A DNA stretch of 64,000 nucleotides from Phytopythium helicoides (lineage: Eukaryota; Oomycota; Peronosporomycetes; Pythiales; Pythiaceae), in contig JANFNE010000035.1 of assembly GCA_024867545.1 (NCBI GenBank), forward strand, positions 310,001-374,000, given 5' to 3'. A program made the translations under genes and the position numbers. This document shows, piece by piece, positions 57,796-64,000 of the stretch. Each line of letters starts with the position of its first letter. Positions within the stretch are counted from its first letter, which is position 1. The notes below the pieces were generated by a model, which was not told where the DNA came from, made no database searches, and saw only the letters and a list, made by a program, of their open reading frames with translations.

Positions 57796-60700
57796 ATGAC
57801 GGAGAGGCTTCTTAAAGCCGCCAAAGAGGGCGATCTCGATGTGGTGAAGGAGCTGATCGACGGCGAAGTGGATGCGGATGCCACTGACAAGTATGGAAGA
57901 ACGGCGCTGGTGTATGCCGCTGAGAATGGTCAACTTGAAGTGGTTCGGTATCTCGTGGAAGAAGGCGGCGTGGGCGTGAATGCTACGAAGAAAGACGGAT
58001 CGACAGCACTGATGGTGGCCGCTGAGTATGGTCACCTTGACATGGTTCGGTGTCTCGTGAAAGAAGGCGGCGCAGACGTGAATGCCACGAACAAAGACGG
58101 ATGGACAGCGCTGATGGTGGCTGCTCAGAATTGTCACCTTGAAGTTATTCGGTATCTCGTGGAAGAAGGCAAAGCGGACGTGAATGCCACGAACAAAGAC
58201 GGATGGACAGCACTGGTGAAGGCTGCTGAGAATGGTCACCTTGAAGTGGTTCGGTATCTCGTGAAAGAACGCGGCGCAGACGTGAATGCCACGAACAAAG
58301 ACGGATCGACAGCACTGATGGTGGCCGCTCACTATGGTCACCTTGAAGTGGTTCGGTATCTCGTGAAAGAACGCGGCGCAGACGTGAATGCCACGGATAT
58401 CTTCGGATGGACAGCGCTGATGCATGCCGCTCGCAATGGTTACCTCGAAGTGGTTCGATATCTCGTGGAAGAACACAGCGCGGATGTGAATGCCACGAAC
58501 AAATACGGATCGACAGCGCTGATGCATGCTGCTCGCTACGGTCACCTTGAAGTGGTTCGGTGTCTCGTGGAAGAAGGTGGCTCGAACGTGAATGCCACGA
58601 ACAAAGACGGATGGACAGCACTGATGGATGCCGCTGAGAATGGTCAACTTGAAGTGGTTCGGTATCTCGTGAAAGAAGGCGGCGCAGACGTGAATGCCAC
58701 GAACAAAGACGGATCGACAGCACTGATGGTGGCTGCTCAGAATTGTCACCTTGAAGTTATTCGGTATCTCGTGGAAGAAGGCAAAGCGGACGTGAATGCC
58801 ACGAACAAAGACGGATGGACAGCACTGGTGAAGGCTGCTGAGAATGGTCACCTTAAAGTGGTTCGGTATCTCGTGAAAGAAGGCGGCGCAGACGTGAATG
58901 CCACGAACAAAGACGGATGGACAGCACTGATGGTGGCCGCTGAGTATGGTCACCTTGACATGGTTCGGTGTCTCGTGGAAGACGGCGGCGCAGACGTGAA
59001 TGCCACGAACAAAGACGGATGGACAGCACTGATGGATGCCGCTCTCAATGGTCACCTTGAAGTGGTTCGGTATCTCGTGGAAGAACGCGGAGTGGACATG
59101 AATGTCACGAAGAAAGACGGATGGACAGCACTGATGGATGCCGCTGAGAATGGTCACCTTGACATGGTTCGGTGTCTCGTGAAAGAAGGCGGCGCAGACG
59201 TGAATGCCACGAACAAAGACGGATGGACAGCACTGATGGTGGCCGCTGAGTATGGTCACCTTGACATGGTTCGGTGTCTCGTGGAAGACGGCGGCGCAGA
59301 CGTGAATGCCACGAACAAAGACGGATGGACAGCACTGATGGATGCCGCTCTCAATGGTCACCTTGAAGTGGTTCGGTATCTCGTGGAAGAACGCGGAGTG
59401 GACATGAATGTCACGAAGAAAGACGGATGGACAGCACTGATGGATGCCGCTGAGAATGGTCACCTTGACATGGTTCGGTGTCTCGTGGAAGACGGCGGCG
59501 CAGACGTGAATGCCACGAACAAAGACGGATGGACAGCACTGATGGATGCCGCTCTCAATGGTCACCTTGAAGTGGTTCGGTATCTCGTGGAAGAACGCGG
59601 CGCAGACGTGAATGCCACGAACAAAGACGGATCGACAGCACTGATGGTGGCCGCTTTCAATGGTCACCTTAAAGTGGTTCGGTATCTCGTGGAAGAACGC
59701 GGCGCAGACGTGAATGCCACGGATATCTTCAGATGGACAGCGCTGATGCATGCCGCTCGCAATGGTTACCTCGAAGTGGTTCGATATCTCGTGGAAGAAC
59801 ACAGCGCGGATGTGAATGCCACGAACAAATACGGATCGACAGCGCTGATACATGCTGCTCGCTACGGTCACCTTGAAGTGGTTCGGTGTCTCGTGGAAGA
59901 AGGCGGCGCAGACGTGAATGCCACGAACAAAGACGGATCGACAGCACTGATGGTGGCCGCTGAGTATGGTCACCTTGACATGGTTCGGTGTCTCGTGAAA
60001 GAAGGCGGCGCAGACGTGAATGCCACGAACAAAGACGGATCGACAGCACTGATGGTGGCCGCTGAGTATGGTCACCTTGACATGGTTCGGTGTCTCGTGG
60101 AAGAAGGCGGCGCAGACGTGAATGCCACGAACAAAGACGGATGGACAGCGCTGATGGTGGCTGCTCAGAATTGTCACCTTGAAGTTATTCGGTATCTCGT
60201 GGAAGAAGGCAAAGCGGACGTGAATGCCACGAACAAAGACGGATGGACAGCACTGGTGAAGGCTGCTGAGAATGGTCACCTTAAAGTGGTTCGGTATCTC
60301 GTGAAAGAAGGCGGCGCAGACGTGAATGCCACGAACAAAGACGGATGGACAGCACTGATGGTGGCCGCTGAGTATGGTCACCTTGACATGGTTCGGTGTC
60401 TCGTGGAAGAAGGCGGCGCGGATGTGAATGCCACGAACAAAAACGGAGAGACAGCGCTGATGTATGCCGCTACTAATGGAGAGCTTGAAGTTGTTCGCTA
60501 TCTCGTGGAAGAACGCGGAGTGGACGTGAATAATATAAACAACGACGGATGGACAGCGCTAAAGTGTGCTGCTGAAAATGGTCGCTTTGAAGTTATTCGG
60601 TGTCTCGTGGAAGAAGGCAAAGCGGACGTGAATGCCACGAACAAAGACAGATGGTCAGCACTGATGTGGGCCGCTGAGTATGGTCACCTTGACATGGTTC

Positions 60701-63700
60701 GGTGTCTAGTGGAAGAAGGTGGAGCGGACGTGAATGCCACGAACAAATACGGAGATACAGCGCTGATGGATGCCGCTCGCAATGGTCACCTTGACATGGT
60801 ACGGTATCTCGTGAAAGAAGGCGACGCGGACGTGAATGCCACAAACTGGAACGGAGAGACAGCGCTGATGTATGCCGCTGAGAATGGTCACCTTGAAGTT
60901 GTTCGGTATCTCGTGAAAGAAGGTGGCTCGAACGTGAATGCCACGAACAAAGACGGATGGACAGCACTGATGGATGCCGCTGAGAATGGTCAACTTGAAG
61001 TGGTTCGGTATCTCGTGAAAGAAGGCGGCGCAGACGTGAATGCCACGAACAAAGACGGATCGACAGCACTGATGGTGGCCGCTGAGTATGGTCACCTTGA
61101 CATGGTTCGGTGTCTCGTGGAAGACGGCGGCGCGGACGTGAATGCCACGAATAAAGACGGATGGACAGCGCTAATGTATGCCGCTCGCTATGGTCACCTT
61201 GACATGGTTCGGTATCTCGTGGAAGAACACAGCGCGGATGTGAATGCCACGAACAAATACGGATCGACAGCGCTGATGTGGGCCGCTGAGCATGGTCATC
61301 TTGCAGTAGTTCGGTGTCTCGTGGAAGAACACAGCGCGGATGTGAATCCCACAAACAAATACGGAGATACAGCGCTGATGTGGGCCGCTGAGAATGGTCA
61401 TCTTGCAGTGGTTCGGTGTCTAGTGGAAGAACACAGCGCGGATGTGAATCCCACAAACAAATACGGAGATACAGCCCTGATGGATGCCGCTCGCAATGGT
61501 CACCTTGACATGGTACGGTATCTCGTGGAAGAACGCGGAGTGGACGTGAATAATATAAACAAAGACGGAGATACAGCGCTGATGAATGCCGCTCGCTATG
61601 GTCACCTTGACATGGTTCGGTATCTCGTGAAAGAAGGCGGCGCGGACGTGAATGCCACAAACAGGAACGGAGAGACAGCGGTGATGTATGCCGCTACTAA
61701 TGGTAAGCTTGAAGTTGTTCGGTATCTCGTGGAAGAAGGCGGCGTGGACGTGAATGCTACGAAGAAAGCCAGAATGACAGCACTGATGTATGCCGCTGAG
61801 CATGGTCACCTTGACATGGTACGATATCTCGTGGAAGAAGGCGGCGTGGACGTGAATGCTACGAACAAAGACAGATGGACAGCGCTAATGTATGCCGCTC
61901 GCTATGGTCACCTTGACATGGTTCGGTGTCTAGTGGAAGAAGGTGGAGCGGACGTGAATGGCACGAACAAAAACAGATGGACAGCACTGATGTATGCCGC
62001 TCGCTATGGTCACCTTGACATGGTTCGGTGTCTCGTGGAAGAAGGCGGCGCGGATGTGAATGCCACGAACAAAAACGGAGAGACAGCGCTGATGTATGCC
62101 GCTACTAATGGAGAGCTTGAAGTTGTTCGCTATCTCGTGGAAGAACGCGGAGTGGACGTGAATAATATAAACAAAGACGGATGGACAGCGCTAAGGTGTG
62201 CTGCTGAAAATGGTCGCTTTGAAGTTATTCGGTGTCTCGTGGAAGAAGGCAAAGCGGACGTGAATGCCACGAACAAAGACAGATGGTCAGCACTGATGTG
62301 GGCCGCTCGCAATGGTCACTTTGACATGGTTCGGTGTCTAGTGGAAGGTGGAGCGGACGTGAATGCCACGAACAAGGACGGCAAGTCGGCAATCCGTATC
62401 GCTGCTGATCGTGGTCACCACGATATTGTCCGCGTTCTCAAACCTTTTGTGAAGCGTTCACAACCAAAGATAGCTAAGCCTTCTTCATTCAAGTCGTTGC
62501 TCTCCAAAATCGCCCGTGGTCTTGCTCCTCTTCGGAAGCGACCTCAACCAAAGACACCAATTACTTCACGATTCAATTCCAACTGGATCATACCCCCAGC
62601 TGAAATTGAACTCACACAACGAGTTGACACCAACAATCTCGGAGGAGAATATATCGCCAAATGGCTCGATGCACACGTCGTCGTCAAACTATTCATTCCA
62701 GATGCAGCACACTCATCCTTCCAACAAGAAGTAAAGCTGTGGAAACAGTTGCGACACCCTAATGTGATCAAGATGTACGGCGTATGTGAAGCTGGTCCAG
62801 GTTTGCAGTTCTTCGTGTGTGAGTATGCAGATGGCGGATCGCTGATTGAGTATGTCAAGTCCACTCCTGAGGATGAACCACGAAGGGTGTGGAAATATCT
62901 GTATGAGGCTGCACTGGGTCTGGAGTATCTTCACGAGCGAGGGTTTGTTCACGGTGATCTTCGTTGCAGCAACATATTGATCGGCAGTGATGATTTGTCG
63001 AGGCTGTCGAATTTCGGTTTGAGTGGTGCAAAGAGTGGAGGATCTTCGAGTGTTGGTTCGATGCTGTGGCAGGCTCCTGAGATTTTGGAGGGTAAAGGTT
63101 CATCCTCTCAATTTGAATCGGATGTGTATTCATTTGGAATGTGTATTTTGGAAGCTATTACTGGGATGGAACCATGGGGTGGTGAGAATGGTCCGGTGTG
63201 GGCGAAGCCGCTTTGGGCTCCAGAGAAAGATGACGATGAACCATGGAAGGCTCCACAATGTCTCGATGGTGATGCACGCGACTTGGTGTGGCGAATGTGC
63301 TCTCAAGATCCTACCAAGCGCATCAAGATACAGTCCGTCGTCTATGAGCTCGAGCGTTTGGCACTCAAGGAGAGTCTGCGTCATTCACAATCAGAGCCAG
63401 AGCACGAACCCGTACACACACTTGATACCTACAAGTTTGGTGAGATCAAGGAACTATGGCGAAAAGTCGAAACACACATGAAGAAGACCAACAATCCTCA
63501 ATTCCATCAATCATTTGACGAACTTAAACCACTATACAACCATCTACACAAATCAACACATCACATCACACTATTCACAAGATTCCACACACTACTCACC
63601 GAATTCCATACTGTCATCACCATGAATGAACAACAAACATTAGCCATAAGACTCTCGTCCACGCGTGCCACCACCAACAGCATCTACGCCTTTCATCGAC

Positions 63701-64000
63701 GCATACAGTTACTGTGGGGAGCACTCGGTCAACCAGTTCACACCAACGTCACACACACGGCACAGACAGACGCACAACGTCGTGATATGTTTGTGTCTGG
63801 TGTGTCGGATGTGTATCTGTTGTTGCGCGAGTTGGAATCGGATGATGAGAAGGTTGCCTTCCTCGAAATGTTGAAACGGGAGATGACACATCAATACACA
63901 CCTACTCAACTGGAGGTGATGAAGAATGCGGTGGAGGCTCTCGAGAGCAGGATTGGTGAGGAAAAGGATAGTTTGGTTCCTGAGTGGTTCATTCCTTGGT
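57796..64000 (+). CDS. giant ankyrin-repeat kinase protein, second tandem copy (runs off right edge)
   Basis: The frame from the ATG at 57796 ([20 protein letters not shown]) is open for 2068 codons to the window end. About 45 ankyrin units of 34 aa fill roughly residues 18-1545. Kinase-like domain 1 follows, with the same features as in the first copy: VVVKLF present, HGDLRCSN present and SNFGLS in place of DFG. The helical linker and the start of the segment that leads into kinase 2 ([10 protein letters not shown]) complete the visible part. Kinase 2 is expected beyond the edge. The first copy has only about nine ankyrin units, so the array has expanded about fivefold. Downstream of the repeats the two copies are very similar. 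Confidence 0.88.
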   Translation, partial: MTERLLKAAKEGDLDVVKELIDGEVDADATDKYGRTALVYAAENGQLEVVRYLVEEGGVGVNATKKDGSTALMVAAEYGHLDMVRCLVKEGGADVNATNKDGWTALMVAAQNCHLEVIRYLVEEGKADVNATNKDGWTALVKAAENGHLEVVRYLVKERGADVNATNKDGSTALMVAAHYGHLEVVRYLVKERGADVNATDIFGWTALMHAARNGYLEVVRYLVEEHSADVNATNKYGSTALMHAARYGHLEVVRCLVEEGGSNVNATNKDGWTALMDAAENGQLEVVRYLVKEGGADVNATNKDGSTALMVAAQNCHLEVIRYLVEEGKADVNATNKDGWTALVKAAENGHLKVVRYLVKEGGADVNATNKDGWTALMVAAEYGHLDMVRCLVEDGGADVNATNKDGWTALMDAALNGHLEVVRYLVEERGVDMNVTKKDGWTALMDAAENGHLDMVRCLVKEGGADVNATNKDGWTALMVAAEYGHLDMVRCLVEDGGADVNATNKDGWTALMDAALNGHLEVVRYLVEERGVDMNVTKKDGWTALMDAAENGHLDMVRCLVEDGGADVNATNKDGWTALMDAALNGHLEVVRYLVEERGADVNATNKDGSTALMVAAFNGHLKVVRYLVEERGADVNATDIFRWTALMHAARNGYLEVVRYLVEEHSADVNATNKYGSTALIHAARYGHLEVVRCLVEEGGADVNATNKDGSTALMVAAEYGHLDMVRCLVKEGGADVNATNKDGSTALMVAAEYGHLDMVRCLVEEGGADVNATNKDGWTALMVAAQNCHLEVIRYLVEEGKADVNATNKDGWTALVKAAENGHLKVVRYLVKEGGADVNATNKDGWTALMVAAEYGHLDMVRCLVEEGGADVNATNKNGETALMYAATNGELEVVRYLVEERGVDVNNINNDGWTALKCAAENGRFEVIRCLVEEGKADVNATNKDRWSALMWAAEYGHLDMVRCLVEEGGADVNATNKYGDTALMDAARNGHLDMVRYLVKEGDADVNATNWNGETALMYAAENGHLEVVRYLVKEGGSNVNATNKDGWTALMDAAENGQLEVVRYLVKEGGADVNATNKDGSTALMVAAEYGHLDMVRCLVEDGGADVNATNKDGWTALMYAARYGHLDMVRYLVEEHSADVNATNKYGSTALMWAAEHGHLAVVRCLVEEHSADVNPTNKYGDTALMWAAENGHLAVVRCLVEEHSADVNPTNKYGDTALMDAARNGHLDMVRYLVEERGVDVNNINKDGDTALMNAARYGHLDMVRYLVKEGGADVNATNRNGETAVMYAATNGKLEVVRYLVEEGGVDVNATKKARMTALMYAAEHGHLDMVRYLVEEGGVDVNATNKDRWTALMYAARYGHLDMVRCLVEEGGADVNGTNKNRWTALMYAARYGHLDMVRCLVEEGGADVNATNKNGETALMYAATNGELEVVRYLVEERGVDVNNINKDGWTALRCAAENGRFEVIRCLVEEGKADVNATNKDRWSALMWAARNGHFDMVRCLVEGGADVNATNKDGKSAIRIAADRGHHDIVRVLKPFVKRSQPKIAKPSSFKSLLSKIARGLAPLRKRPQPKTPITSRFNSNWIIPPAEIELTQRVDTNNLGGEYIAKWLDAHVVVKLFIPDAAHSSFQQEVKLWKQLRHPNVIKMYGVCEAGPGLQFFVCEYADGGSLIEYVKSTPEDEPRRVWKYLYEAALGLEYLHERGFVHGDLRCSNILIGSDDLSRLSNFGLSGAKSGGSSSVGSMLWQAPEILEGKGSSSQFESDVYSFGMCILEAITGMEPWGGENGPVWAKPLWAPEKDDDEPWKAPQCLDGDARDLVWRMCSQDPTKRIKIQSVVYELERLALKESLRHSQSEPEHEPVHTLDTYKFGEIKELWRKVETHMKKTNNPQFHQSFDELKPLYNHLHKSTHHITLFTRFHTLLTEFHTVITMNEQQTLAIRLSSTRATTNSIYAFHRRIQLLWGALGQPVHTNVTHTAQTDAQRRDMFVSGVSDVYLLLRELESDDEKVAFLEMLKREMTHQYTPTQLEVMKNAVEALESRIGEEKDSLVPEWFIPW
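57850..62440 (+). repeat. tandem array of about 45 ankyrin-coding 102-bp units with higher-order structure
   Basis: The unit reads GTGAATGCCACGAACAAAGA and so on, repeated every 102 bp. Near-identical multi-unit blocks recur at offsets of 306 bp (58915 and 59221), 612 bp (58121 and 58733), 1326 bp (58391 and 59717), 1632 bp (60529 and 62161) and 2040 bp (58121 and 60161). All offsets are multiples of 102, so the frame is kept. Confidence 0.9.

Noticed and set aside
57292..60381. 1029-codon open frame on the minus strand with a repeated [15 protein letters not shown] unit
   Set aside because: It is exactly antisense to the ankyrin array; the 102-bp periodicity keeps an antisense frame stop-free by chance. 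It has no domain and the sense frame is clearly coding.
57850..62440. Regular repeats considered as a CRISPR array or satellite
   Set aside because: There is no repeat-spacer alternation. The unit is protein-coding ankyrin sequence in one continuous frame, in a eukaryotic context.

Overview
The window looks like nuclear DNA of an oomycete (Phytophthora/Pythium-type). Reasons: genes are densely packed on both strands, introns are very short (about 54-90 bp, GT-AG), and coding regions are GC-rich. Matches to the oomycete Inr/FPR core promoter (GCTCATTYYNCAATTT-like) lie 50-75 bp before several start codons. The gene families also fit: MNN1-like glycosyltransferases, a BK-type channel, SHAQKYF-MYB and WRKY19-like Cys/His-repeat proteins, ankyrin-kinases, and basal-body proteins of a flagellated cell. 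Intron and start-codon calls were read by eye and no searches were run.

Layout. 1-11 kb: a partial signal-anchored protein, then three MNN1-like (GT71-type) type II membrane glycosyltransferases. One of them has four tandem modules, and its first module has lost the DxD motif. 12-16 kb: a ten-exon BK/Slo-like K+ channel with a His-rich insert in its second RCK region. 16.7-23.8 kb: an EGF/Ser-rich type I membrane protein, a LisH-WD40 protein (WDR47-like), a SAP30-like plus ING-type PHD fusion, and two poorly resolved genes. 24-26 kb: a broken Fanzor (eukaryotic TnpB relative). 26.4-37.5 kb: a P5B ATPase, CCDC61/VFL3, a SHAQKYF MYB factor, a 2.3 kb gap, and a WRKY19-like zinc-finger protein. 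38.3-43.2 kb: an RBR-like ubiquitin ligase, an AT-rich island with transposon-like debris, and a truncated copy of the ligase 3' end. 43.6-51.5 kb: four paralogous MFS phosphate:H+ symporters, with a small secreted-protein candidate between the first two. 52.4-64 kb: two tandemly duplicated ankyrin-kinase genes; the second, with about 45 ankyrin units, runs off the window.

Most interesting points. (1) The ankyrin-kinases pair a predicted pseudokinase (DFG changed to NFG) with an intact-looking kinase, an arrangement like JAK JH2-JH1. (2) The 3' end of the first ankyrin-kinase gene is built from a decayed piece of the neighbouring phosphate-transporter family and takes its stop codon from it. 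(3) The ankyrin array of the second gene shows nested duplications in exact multiples of 102 bp. (4) Two Sin3-complex functions, SAP30 and ING-PHD, appear in one polypeptide. (5) A Fanzor keeps its RuvC acidic residues but is broken by two frameshifts and a nonsense codon. (6) The four-module glycosyltransferase has module types that mirror the two single-module genes beside it.
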